From Cylicocyclus nassatus (Eukaryota > Nematoda > Chromadorea > Rhabditida > Strongylidae): 64,000 nt of DNA. The notes beneath the pieces were generated by a model that ran no database searches, had not been told where the DNA came from, and saw nothing but the letters and a program-made list of their open reading frames with translations. A program made the position numbers and the translations under genes. The stretch is from NCBI GenBank assembly GCA_958299035.1, contig CATQJL010000112.1:82540636-82604635 (forward strand). Direction: 5' to 3'. Positions 21,901 through 42,700 of the stretch are shown here, piece by piece. Position 1 is the stretch's first letter. Each line of letters begins with the position of its first letter.

Positions 21901-24900
21901 AGCAAAGTTCTCCTGATGAGTGGCTCAACCCACTGTAGATGATAGTGCGCAGTTGTGGCTCTGAGTCGCTGTGGTGGAGAACAACCTCACCGTGAGTGTT
22001 CTGACGTAAACGAACTACTCTTGCAATGGATAGCTTGACTACGACGTGTGGATAAACTCATGACTTGTAGTCGCTTTTGTGTGGGGCGACTTCAATCCTT
22101 GCTCTGTTTGACGAGCAACTTCCTCCGTGCCGGTGAACAACTTCACCGTGAGTGTTCTGATGTAGACGGACTACTCTTGCAATGGATAGCTTGACTACGA
22201 CGTGTGGATAACCTCGCGGCTTGTAGTCGCTTTTGTGTGGGGCGGCTTCAATCCTTGCTCTGTTTGACGAGCAACTTCATTTGTTTCCGGACTACTCTTG
22301 CAATGGATAGCTTGACCACGACGTGTGGATAACCTTGCGGCTTGTAGTCGCTTTTGTGTGAGGCGACTCCAGTCCTTGTTGCGGTTTCTGACGAGCAGCT
22401 TCATCCATGCCGGTGAACAACTTGACCGTGAGTGTTCTGATGTAGACGGACTACTCTTGCAATGGATAGCTTGACTACGTCGTGTGGATATAATCATGGC
22501 TTGTAGTCGCTTTTTTGTGGGGCGACTTCAATCGTTGCTGTGTTTGACGAGCAACTTCCTCCGTGCCCGGACTACTCTTGCAATGAATAGCTTGACTACG
22601 ACGTGTGGATAAACTGATGGCTTGTAGTCGCTTTTGTGTGGGGCGACTTCAATCCTTGCTGTGTTTGACGAGCAACTTCCTCCGTGCCGGTGAACAACCT
22701 CGGAGCAAAGTTTTCCTGATGAGTGGCTCAACCCACTGTAGCTGATACTGCGCAGCTGTGGCTCTGACTCGCTGTGGTGACAACTTCACCGTGAGTGTTC
22801 TGAAGTAAACGAAGTACTCTTGCAATGGATAGCTTGACTAAGACGTGTGGATATAATCACGGCTTGCAGTCGATTTTGTGTGGGGCGACTTTAATCCTTG
22901 CTCTGTTTGACGAGCAACTTCCTCCGTGCCGGTGAGCAACCTCACCGTGAGTGTTCTGATGTAGACGGACTACTCTTGCAATGGATAGCTTGAAGACGAC
23001 GTGTAGATAACCTCGCGCTTGTAGTCGTTTTTGTGTGAGGCCAATCCTTCAGTGCCTGACGAGCAGCTTTATCCATGCCTGAACAACTTCACCGTGAGTG
23101 TTCTGATGTAGACGGACTACTCTTGCAATGGATAGCTTGACTACGACGTGTGGATAACCTCGCGGCTTGTAGTCGCTTTTGTGTGGGGCGGCTTCAATCC
23201 TTGCTCTGTTTGACGAGCAACTTCATCTGTTTCCGGACTACTCTTGCAATGGACAGCTTGACTACGTGGTGTGGATATAACCATGGCTTCTAGTCGCTTT
23301 TGTGTGAGGCGACTCCAATCCTTGCTGTGTTTGATGAGCAACTTCCTCCGTGCCGGTGAACAACCTCGGAGAAAAGTTTTCCTGATGAGTGGCTCAACCC
23401 ACTGTAGATGATAGTGCGCAGTTGTGGCTCTGAGTCGCTGTGGTGGAGAACAACCTCACCGTGAGTGTTCTGACGTAAACGAACTACTCTTGCAATGGAT
23501 AGCTTGACTACGACGTGTGGATAAACTCATGACTTGTAGTCGCTTTTGTGTGGGGCGACTTCAATCCTTGCTCTGTTTGACGAGCAACTTCCTCCGTGCC
23601 GGTGAACAACTTCACCGTGAGTGTTCTGATGTAGACGGACTACTCTTGCAATGGATAGCTTGACTACGACGTGTGGATAACCTCGCGGCTTGTAGTCGCT
23701 TTTGTGTGGGGCGGCTTCAATCCTTGCTCTGTTTGACGAGCAACTTCATTTGTTTCCGGACTACTCTTGCAATGGATAGCTTGACCACGACGTGTGGATA
23801 ACCTCGCGGCTTGTAGTCGCTTTTGTGTGAGGCGACTCCAGTCCTTGTTGCGGTTTCTGACGAGCAGCATCATCCATGCCGGTGAACAACTTGACCGTGA
23901 GTGTTCTGATGTAGACGGACTACTCTTGCAATGGATAGCTTGACTACGTCGTGTGGATATAATCATGGCTTGTAGTCGCTTTTTTGTGGGGCGACTTCAA
24001 TCGTTGCTGTTTTTGACGAGCAACTTCCTCCGTGCCCGGACTACTCTTGCAATGAATAGCTTGACTACGACGTGTGGATAAACTGATGGCTTGTAGTCGC
24101 TTTTGTGTGGGGCGACTTCAATCCTTGCTGTGTTTGACGAGCAACTTCCTCCGTGCCGGTGAACAACCTCGGAGCAAAGTTTTCCTGGTGAGTGGCTCAA
24201 CCCACTGTAGCTGATACTGCGCAGCTGTGGCTCTGAGTCGCTGTGGTGGAGAACAACTTCACCGTGAGTGTTCTGACGTAAACGAACTACTCTTGCAATG
24301 GATAGCTTGACTACGACGTGTGGATAACCTCGCGGCTTGTAGTCGCTTTTGTGTGGGGCGGCTTCAATCCTTGCTCTGTTTGACGAGCAACTTCATTTGT
24401 TTCGACTACTCTTGCAATGGATAGCTTGACTACGACGTGTGGATATAATCATGGCTTGTAGTCGCTTTTATGTGGGGCGAATTCAATCCTTGCTGTGTTT
24501 GATGAGCAACTTCCTCCGTGCCGGTGAACAACCTCGGAGAAAAGTTTTCCTGATGAGTGGCTCAATCCACTGTAGCTGAGAGTGCGCAGCTGTAGCTCTG
24601 AGTCGCTGTGGTGGAGAACAACTTCACCGTGAGTGTTCTGATGTAGACGGACTACTCTTGCAATGGATAGCTTGACTACGTCGTGTGGATATAATCATGG
24701 CTTGTAGTCTTGTAGTCAAAAGCTTTTTTGTGGGGCGACTTCAATCGTTGCTGTGTTTGGCGAGCAACTTCGTCCGTGCCCGGACTACTCTTGCAATGGA
24801 TAGCTTGACTACGACGTGTGGATAAACTCATGGCTTGTAGTCGCTTTTGTGTGGGGCGACTTCAATCCTTGCAGTGTTTGATGAGCAACTTCCTCCGTGC

Positions 24901-27480
24901 CGGTGAACAACCTCGGAGAAAAGTTTTCCTGATGAGTGGCTCAATCCACTGTAGCTGATAGTGCGCAGCTGTGGCTCTGAGTCGCTGTGGTGGAGAACAA
25001 CGTCACCGTGAGTGTTCTGACGTAAACGAACTACTCTTGCAATGGATAGCTTGACTACGACGTGTGGATAAATTCATGGCTTGTAGTCGCTTTTGTGTGG
25101 GGCGACTTCAGCCCTTGCTGTGTTTGGCGAGCAACTTCGTCCGTGCCGGTGAACAACCTCGGAGAAAAGTTTTCCTGATGAGTGGCTCAATCCACTGTAG
25201 CTGATAGTGCGCAGCTGTGGCTCTGAGTCGCTGTGGTGGAGAACAACTTCACCGTGAGTGTTCTGACGTAAACGAACTACTCTTGCAATGGATAGCTTGA
25301 CTACGACGTGTGGATATAATCATGGCTTGTAGTCGCTTTTGTGTGAGGCGACTCCAATTCTTTTTGGGTGCCTGACAAGAAGCTCCATCCATGCCGGTGA
25401 ACAACTTCACCGTGAGTGTTCTGATGTAGACGGACTACTGTTGCAATGGATAGCTTGACTACGACGTGTAGATAAACTCATGGCTTGTAGTCGCTTTTGT
25501 GTGAGGCCAATCCTTGCTGCAGTGCCTGACGAGCAGCTTCATCCATGCCGGTGAACAACTTCACCGTGAGTGTTCTGATGTAGACGGACTACTCTTGCAA
25601 TGGATAGCTTGACTACGACGTGTGGATAACCTCGCGGCTTGTAGTCGCTTTTGTGTGGGGCGGCTTCAATCCTTGCTCTGTTTGACGAGCAACTTCATCT
25701 GTTTCCGGACTACTCGTGCAATGGACAGCTTGACTTCGTCGTGTGGATATAATCACGGCTTGTAGTCGCTTTTGTGTGAGGCGACTCCAATTCTTGTTGG
25801 GGTGCCTGACAAGAAGCTCCATCCATGCCGGTGAACAACTTGACCGTGAGTGTTCTGATGTAGACGGACTACTCTTGCAATGGATAGCTTGACTACGTCG
25901 TGTGGATATAATCATGGCTTGTAGTCGCTTTTTTGTGGGGCGACTTCAATCGTTGCTGTGTTTGTCGAGCAGCTTCCTCCGTGCCGGTGAACAACCTCAG
26001 AGCAAAGTTCTCCTGATGAGTGGCTCACCCCACTGTAGCTGATACTGCGCAGCTGTGGCTCTGAGTCGCTGTGTTGACAACTTCACCGTGAGTGTTCTGA
26101 TGTAGACGGTCTACTGTTGTAATGGATAGCTTGACTAGGACGTGTAGATAAACTCATGGCTTATAGTCGCTTTTGTGTGGGGAGACTTCAATCCTTGCTC
26201 TGTTTGACGAGCAACTTCCTCCGTGCCGGTGAACAACTTCACCGTGAGTGTTCTGATGTAGACGGACTACTCTTGCAATGGATAGCTTGACTACGACGTG
26301 TGGATAACCTCGCGGCTTGTAGTCGCTTTTGTGTGGGGCGGCTTCAATCCTTGCTCTGTTTGACGAGCAACTTCATTTGTTTCGACTACTCTTGCAATGG
26401 ATAGCTTGACTACGACGTGTGGATATAATCATGGCTTGTAGTCGCTTTTATGTGGGGCGAATTCAATCCTTGCTGTGTTTGATGAGCAACTTCCTCCGTG
26501 CCGGTGAACAACCTCGGAGAAAAGTTTTCCTGATGAGTGGCTCAATCCACTGTAGCTGAGAGTGCGCAGCTGTAGCTCTGAGTCGCTGTGGTGGAGAACA
26601 ACTTCACCGTGAGTGTTCTGATGTAGAGGGACTACTCTTGCAATGGATAGCTTGACTACGTCGTGTGGATATAATCATGGCTTGTAGTCGCTTTTTTGTG
26701 GGGCGACTTCAATCGTTGCTGTGTTTGTCGAGCAACTTCCTTCGTGCCGGTGAACAACCTCAGAGCAAAGTTCTCCTGATGAGTGGCTCAACCCACTGTA
26801 GCTGATACTGCGCAGCTGTGGCTCTGAGTCGCTGTGTTGACAACTTCACCTTGAGTGTTCTGATGTAGACGGTCTACTGTTGTAATGGATAGCTTGACTA
26901 CGACGTGTAGATAAACTCATGGCTTGTAGTCGCTTTTGTGTGGGGAGACTTCAATCCTTGCTCTGTTTGACGAGCAACTTCCTCCGTGCCGGTGAACAAC
27001 TTCACCGTGAGTGTTCTGATGTAGACGGACTACTCTTGCAATGGATAGCTTGACTACGACGTGTGGATAACCTCGCGGCTTGTAGTCGCTTTTGTGTGGG
27101 GCGGCTTCAATCCTTGCTCTGTTTGACGAGCAACTTCATTTGTTTCGACTACTCTTGCAATGGATAGCTTGACTACGACGTGTGGATAACCTCGCGGCTT
27201 GTAGTCGCTTTTTTGTGGGGCGACTACAATCCTTGCTCTGCTTGACGAGCAACTTCCTTCGTGCCGGTGAACAACTTCAGAAGAAATGTTCTCGTGTTGA
27301 ATGGCTCCCACCCTTGTGGCTTCTAGTGCGCAGTTATGGCTCTGAGCTACTATATTGAAATCTGAGTTTATTCTGAGCCACTCTTGCTAAGGATAGCTTA
27401 CCAAAGATATGTGGAGCAAACTCACGGCTGCCTTTCCTCGCTTGGGTTGTGCACCTTTTTCGCTACGTCCTTTAGATCAT
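12970..27480. repeat. 14.5 kb complex tandem array with higher-order repeats
   Basis: The array is made of related units that can be counted from one CTTGTAGTCGCTTTTGTG to the next. The common unit is about 154-159 bp. A long variant of about 240-255 bp has an extra block containing GAGTGGCTCAACCCACT, and a short variant of about 120 bp lacks the GGTGAACAAC-to-TGATGTAGA segment. Higher-order periods are visible: about 1099 bp between 13.1 and 16.1 kb, 433 bp near 16.9-17.7 kb, 468 bp near 21.0-21.6 kb, 1469 bp at 22.2-23.9 kb and 1980 bp at 24.4-26.4 kb. Most complete units hold the dyad CGGTGAACAACTTCACCG. The edges are degraded (12905-12970 and 27300-27480). The array lies between the two nduf-7 copies. 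Minus-strand frames stay open across several units because 159 is divisible by three. Confidence 0.95.
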
Positions 27481-28697
<1,217 letters not shown>

Positions 28698-31600
28698 GAA
28701 AGCGATGCTCCCGGCTCTCTCACTCTCAATGAAAGTCGTGGTTTTCCAGTGTTTCGGCTATGTTAGTTGCCACTCTCTCAAGCGTACACTGCTTTATATA
28801 GATGTGCAGGGTCTCTTTCTACTTTATTTGTTTAGATTTGTAGTTGCAACCACAATTCTAACAACTACATATATGTGCAAGAACTTGCTATACCTTTATC
28901 TGAATGTAGGGGGAAGTTTATCAACTTCCTCAGCAGCTGATGGATATTGTTCTCAATAACTTCGAGAGCTTCGGAAAATCTCACTCTTAGAAGTGTTTGT
29001 GTTCCATCCCAATGTCTACTTTTAGTGCTGCAGTGCCGTTCCGTAACCTGCAGGGCTTCAAAATTCGTTGCAAATAACCATTTATTTCCTTCTTGTAAAA
29101 GATGCATGGAATTTCTGATATTTGTCATAAAAAAAGGTTGTGTAGGGACCACGTTGGGCAAGAATACATCTTATCTAAACGTTTTGTATCCTACTAGCTA
29201 GTGATCCAATGAAATGTGCGGCAAACAGTCATGAATCCATCCGTTCAATGTGTCTATCTCCTACCCGCTCATTCTGTCGCATATCGCTCGCATATCGCAA
29301 GTCCCTACATGAAAACGTGCTCCAGCTTATTAAAGGACGCAGGTTACGGTATGTTATTTTGAGCATTTAACTTTTTCGGGTGTGGTGCGGAAGGCGACAA
29401 AACCCAGCAGAGGCGAGGAAACGGTGGCCACGCCTCCAACTTGCCTGCTGTTTAGTGCTGGCCTCGAGTCAACTAGACAGATTGACGCTCTTGTGGCGCA
29501 TAGGCTGGCGCGTGAATGGTGGCGATGTCCTCCTCGACTACTCTGTTTTGTCCATGAGAGTTCGTGTGCAAATTGGTAGGAGTGATCACTCAGTGTACGA
29601 AGGAAAGGTTACGTATTTCAGTGTAGAACTGTAGATTGTTTAATGATAGCTAACTGATTGCAGTGTGAGATTTCGCAGCGAAATTCGATTTCGATCATAT
29701 GCTACTCACAAACCATATTTCGATTAACCTCCAGATTAAGTGAGAATAACCGAGTTGCATTAGTGTACTATGCGGTTATGTGGCTATCATTCGGATAGAA
29801 TTGAATTGAGCACAATGAATGTTGCAAAGCAGTTCCTTTCAAAGCTCAAAGTAAGAGAAACCTCATTTTCTGGAGAAATGTCAACATTAGTTTGTATCTA
29901 GGCGAACCGCAAACTCGATAAAGCTTCGCGACCTATGGTCTTTGTCAATGCTTCAAGTTTTCATATTTCTGCTGTTTTGCTTGACAGTGCAAAAAAGAAC
30001 ACTTTATTCACAACAGAAATTGCACCAGAGTATAGGACAAAAAGGAAATGATACAATGATAAATGATATGGTACATTTTACCTGTAGGTCCACCCTGTAG
30101 GTCCCCGATGTAGAATACAACTTTACAACAAAATAAAAAATGTACTAAGTTTCCAAAGTTTTTCTGTAATTCTATTTGTTCCACATAGTCATTATCGACA
30201 ATAATATCTACAAGGGACCATTATGTATTTAGAAATACTGCTTACAAGTGAGTGAAGTCATGTTAACTTACCATCTCTTTGAGAAAAGAAAAGAATCTAC
30301 GACCCTTAGATAATGATATTAAAAAACCGTATAAATGCACACAAGTGAGAAAAAGCAACATCTAGCATTGATAACTCGAGCGTAAGTAGCACAATTACAG
30401 AATGCTCACATCAATGGCTCTTGAGCTCGTCTCTGTTCGAATGCACTTATGGACATCCACCCTTCAATGACAGAAAACGGTTTGCGATGTTAAAGCAGAA
30501 AAGGAGTGAGTGAGAGCGCTTACCTTTCATAAGTCCATAGCTATGGCTCACGAAGTTGAAAGCAAGGACTTTCTGCGTATATCTGAACTAAAATGAAATG
30601 AATAAGTCGCACAAACAATTTGATGATGACAAAAAATGCTAACTATGAGTAAGGCGAGAACATTCATAAAGTGATGTTGACTAAATAAGCAAATTGTAAA
30701 ATGCAAAAGTAGAAAAGCACAGGACACAGGAAAAAATCATACCTCTAATGAATCAGTGGACAAGTCCTTTTAAGTCGCTCATGTATATGTACGTCTTCTA
30801 TGAGGACTCCTGCATCAAACATTACTCCTGTGAGCAAAGATGTTTACACAGAACGTGAAAGATATACAACTAGTAAATGATAGATACGAACAGAGACAAA
30901 AACGTGATCGCACAAGAAACGAAACATAAAGAAAGCGTGCAGTCGCGCTCCAGTGCAAAGATTTGAATGGCTGGTTGACGGAGAACTCGGACAGGGCGTG
31001 GCCACTAGTCGCGCCCGTTCCAGGGCATTTGTCGCCTTCCGCGTGTTCCCCAACTTTTTCTCTCTCTCGCTAAAAGCCGCCACGCCCTAATGAACCAATG
31101 TAATGTCCCCAACGTCATGTCGGGATACGGTTTTTTCGCTAAATGGCGGATACCGGTGTTGTCATCAGTAAAACTCGTGACACAATTATTCGACTTGTTT
31201 CGACACTCTGAACTTTTGGGAATTAATCAATTCCATGTTTCACGCATATATGAAGAGTGAGCGGCAAATAGTTTCTAGAGCAGAGGGTATTTGTATAATT
31301 CGTTTTGAGAGTGGCTATCTGCAATATTTTGCGGAGGACTTCTGCTAGTATGTCGCGTTTAGTTTCGAAGTCTTCACTTCATCCACTTTAATGTCGTAGG
31401 CATTCGATTTACGAATTCTTGTCACTTAACTGTTATTATCAGCTTTGGACTCTCTCATGGTAGATATCCGAAGAGCTACTTCTCCTTAACTCGCGCTGTA
31501 GCATCATAACCACAGTCTTCCTCCCAGTATCAAATGACATTCTTTTTTCGCAGGTGACCCCTATTCATCTCAATTTCTTGCACTGAGTCTCAGGAGTTTG

Positions 31601-31702
31601 ATTCTGAGCTGCTCTGGCTTCGACATTATTTGTGCTAGATTTTCCGCGTAGCTGATTTGGATCACCGTGATTTCTACAGTCCAGTTGAATAATTTATATA
31701 GA
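28698..31702. other. Intergenic region upstream of nduf-7 copy B, with a diverged inverted-repeat pair
   Basis: No convincing gene. Segment 29386-29432 (GCGGAAGGCGACAAA ... GTGGCCACGCC) recurs in inverted orientation at about 30994-31046 with a similar length between the two boxes. This could be the terminal repeats of a decayed element of about 1.7 kb or two opposed insertions of one family. A smaller dyad AGGGCGTGGC / GCCACGCCCT spans 30994-31087. The promoter of nduf-7 copy B should lie in this region, but no specific box can be assigned. Confidence 0.5.
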
Positions 31703-31717
31703 CATTCACTTTCAGAC
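31703..31717 (+). promoter_or_regulatory. Probable trans-splice (spliced leader) acceptor, nduf-7 copy B
   Basis: CACTTTCAG ends at 31715, followed by AC and the ATG at 31718. It is placed exactly as in copy A, 2 nt before the start codon, and has a stronger TTTCAG consensus. Confidence 0.65.
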
Positions 31718-39303
<7,586 letters not shown>

Positions 39304-39757
39304 GCGGAGTTCGTCGAAGTGCCTAGGGCTGCAACATGTTGTAAATTTTCGTAGTAAATACCTCGTGTATGTTTAGTTGCTACCTCCTGTATGTGTTTAT
39401 ATATATGCGGGATTTTATCTATGTTTCGAGGTTTAGAGCTTATAAAGTTTAGACATCCTTGAAGTTTTGTACTGTTTACAGAGGTGTTGAAGCCGGAATT
39501 TATCAGTTGGTCTTTGTTTATTACATGCATTCTGTGTTGCAGACCTTCCAATATGCTTGTCCTGTATTTCTGTCCTTCTCAGCCTTTCACCTTATCCTTC
39601 CATTTCTTCACAGTATTTCTTTCAGGTCTTACCTGAGTCATTTTTCATGTTACCAGAAAACTATTGCAGGCTGTGAATGCACTAACGGCAGTTGCGACAT
39701 TGTCGTTAGGGTATTTCCTATAATATAGATTTATAAAAGGAAGCACATATACAGAAG
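39304..39757 (+). other. Short intergenic gap nduf-7 copy B to gei-17
   Basis: Only 454 bp separate the nduf-7 stop from the gei-17 start. No AATAAA was seen in the gap. An acceptor-like ATATACAG ends at 39754, 3 nt before the gei-17 ATG, so downstream trans-splicing in an operon is possible but unproven. A TATAAAA at 39732-39738 lies too close to the ATG to be a convincing promoter for it. Confidence 0.5.
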
Positions 39758-42700
39758 ATGGATCGCGAAGCATTCCCGCCGTCTGAAATTCGTCATCTCG
39801 AGGTGAGTACCTTTTGACATTAAACTTGGAAAATTTTCTCAGAATTCGGTTGCAATCACTTTGTAAGCCTGAATCCGAGCAGCAAAAACAAATACGCAAG
39901 ATCTTGTGTGATTTGGCTCGTATCCGGGTATGAGTATCGACATGCTGTAAAGTTTTGGATGTCCTGCAAATTGAAGTGAGGGGTGATGGAGAACATACAA
40001 TCCTTCCTATAAGGATGCAGCCAGTTGGTGTGAGGTTTGATGAGACAGTTCTTACCTCGAGAATGAGGTATTAGATCTATTAGATCACCTTGAAAGGGGA
40101 TTTTATTCATGAGTAGGTCATGCTTTGAGTTTACACCTCATCGGCTGCCTTATCTCCAGTGTTCCCCTAGCTGGTTAGTGCTTGAAACAACTACAGCTAA
40201 TGAACACGGTTTTGTTACCTCTAGCTGTGCAGTGAGGCAGAAGTAAAAGCTTCCTCTCTTCGGAGTAGGAGCGACTCGAACATAGCCAAAGTGAAAAAAA
40301 ATTCTCCTTGTCTTCCCAAATAGAGATTCATCGCTAATTGAAGGTATCGTAACATTCTTCATCGCAACTTTTGATATCAGGAACTGTTAAATAATTAATG
40401 GTCCACTTTTGCCTGCCGCATCTTTTCAATCATTACTGCAGGCGCTAAATGCAACCTCAACATGATTCTGCTTTTTACTAAAATTATGTCGCGATTATAG
40501 GTGAATGCACAAAATTTTTGCATACCAAAGTGCTCATCTGCGCATCGGCTTTCATTTGCCATTCCACATAAGCTGACCAAAGAAGAAAAAGTGATTTTGC
40601 GGGACTTCTTTCGAAGAGGTTATGTGGCATGATGATCGATCAGTACATTTATTTGGCGCTATTAACGTAATTTTTTGAGTGGGGTAAGTACATGGAGGGG
40701 ATCGAAAGTCCAAATTCTGTTTTGGTCTAGAGGGTAACTCAATATGCCGCTTCTATATGTCATACTTGTTTTGCATCTTGGGGCCTCTTTGCGGATATAC
40801 GTTCGTAAATCTGCCTGATACTTGTGTAGGGGGGAGGGGTGGTAACTCACGTAGTGACGCGCTTTTCACATGGTAAAGACTTTCCGTTTATGTTTGGGAT
40901 CTAAATTTAATTGGGAGTCGGAAAACCTGTCTTTACCACAACTTTGCAAAGGCGTTATTGCAGTGAACGAGCAAGATATCGTAATCAGCATGCTGAGTAA
41001 GCATCCTAGACCAAAGTTCAGTAGAGTGTGTGATATTGGTCTCACAGTAAAACCACCGTAATCACGCGTTATGACTCTTTTCAGCGAAAGGCACGCGCAA
41101 TACTTGTTCCTCTCGATCCGCTCGATCCGCTTCATCATTGGTCAATACACTGAACTGACCAATAGTGAAGTGGGTAGAGGACTATATGTCGCCGGAAAAG
41201 GGCGGTCCCCGCAGTCATTTGCGACAAATCCGCAACCTTGTACATGCGCGGACATGCGTTCCTGCAGGGAATCCGCGCGGGACTCTTCCAAATTCGGCGA
41301 CATATAGTCCTCCACCCTATTGAAGTGGATGAAGCGGATCAAGCGGACAACCGCCTCGTTATTGGTCATTTCACTGCATCGACCAATGATGAAGCGGATC
41401 AAGCGGATCAAGTATGGCGCGTGCCAAAGAGCATGGCATTTGTGATCAGCTTTTCGATTGGTTCCACCTAACTTGAGAAAATGGCGATACTTCTTGAAAA
41501 TTTTCGGGCAGTCCGCCTTGTGACACCTACCGTAATCCTACCATAGCTCTACCAGACAGCGCGATTGTGCGAAATTGATCTATATTGTCAACATGCCGAA
41601 TAACCGTCCCCAACGAAGTTTCAGCAGTTAACTCACATTCTTTGGGTCAGCTAGTGTATAGTATAATATATTTTTCCCTTTACTATTGGTTTTTTATGTC
41701 CGAATCGTATGAAAGGGACGTTGAGTTGCATGTGTCTAGTTTTGATCGCTCTCGGAAGTCCCCATTCGAAATATGGCCTCATATAGACAACTTGTCATAT
41801 TGTGAGCAGCAACAGTCGCCTACCAGTCTCTAACTGTCATGCGTATAGTGGGGCTAGGTGGTGATGTGGCTGACTTGCATACCTAAATAAGAAGATCGTT
41901 TAGCAATCACTTCACACCAATAGATTTCGTTTCTCCATCGCCTTTCATATCTCGCCCTTAGGCTCTTCGAGTTTGGGCAGTTTAGTCAAGGTTACAGTTG
42001 CCAACCTAGACCGGACTCGGTCAGAGAGTTTCTGATTCTTCACTCACAAAGGTTATTTTGCTGGTTTTGTCGTTAGCATACTGTGGCTTACTAGAATTCT
42101 AAGTGGAATGTATCAAGTACAAATTTGTCTAGTCTGACAACTGTATCTTTGGAAAGGGAACAGTCGCAAGAGGCTGCGTCTTGTACACGTATGGATAGGG
42201 CTGCTAATTAGAATGTTGGCGGATCAACTCTACGTGTCTTGCAGTTTATCGAATGCTGTCGATTTCAAAGTATATTAAGGTTGATTTCCGAGCATTCCTC
42301 TTAGCAGCACCATATCATGACGTATCCATTTTCCCATGCTTACTGTATATGTATGTTTAGAGTTACCAATGTTGTTTATCATCACTGTTGTCCATTTTTA
42401 ATTTATAGTGGTATAAGGTATCGTTGAATAGAATGAGTTGCGGTAAGCTCAAAAGGGATTCAACGAAGCATTTTTCTTGCCTGAATACGATGTACCTTTC
42501 ACAGTAGGCGCTTGTTGAGCCGGGTGTAGATGCTTCTTAATGAATTTCGTTTGTCAGTGCAGTGTTCTCCGTTTGATTTCGTTGTATCATTTTTGTCACT
42601 CTTTCACTGCAGACTGTATCTTGATTTTCTCAGAGACCTCTGTATCTAATTGTATACCATGATCTATATTGAGTAGTAGACATGTGATTGTTGCCGAAAA

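Noticed and set aside
12970..27480. The regular array could suggest a CRISPR locus
   Set aside because: Units are long, similar throughout and lack unique spacers between short identical repeats; the context is a eukaryotic genome with spliced genes.
12970..27480. TTATCCACA, a match to the bacterial DnaA box, occurs on the minus strand in most satellite units
   Set aside because: It recurs only because the unit recurs, and DnaA boxes have no known role in nematode nuclear DNA.
29380..29634. Frames of 84 and 65 codons that might be a small gene
   Set aside because: They overlap in different frames and coincide with one of the inverted GC-rich boxes, so a repeat origin is more likely.
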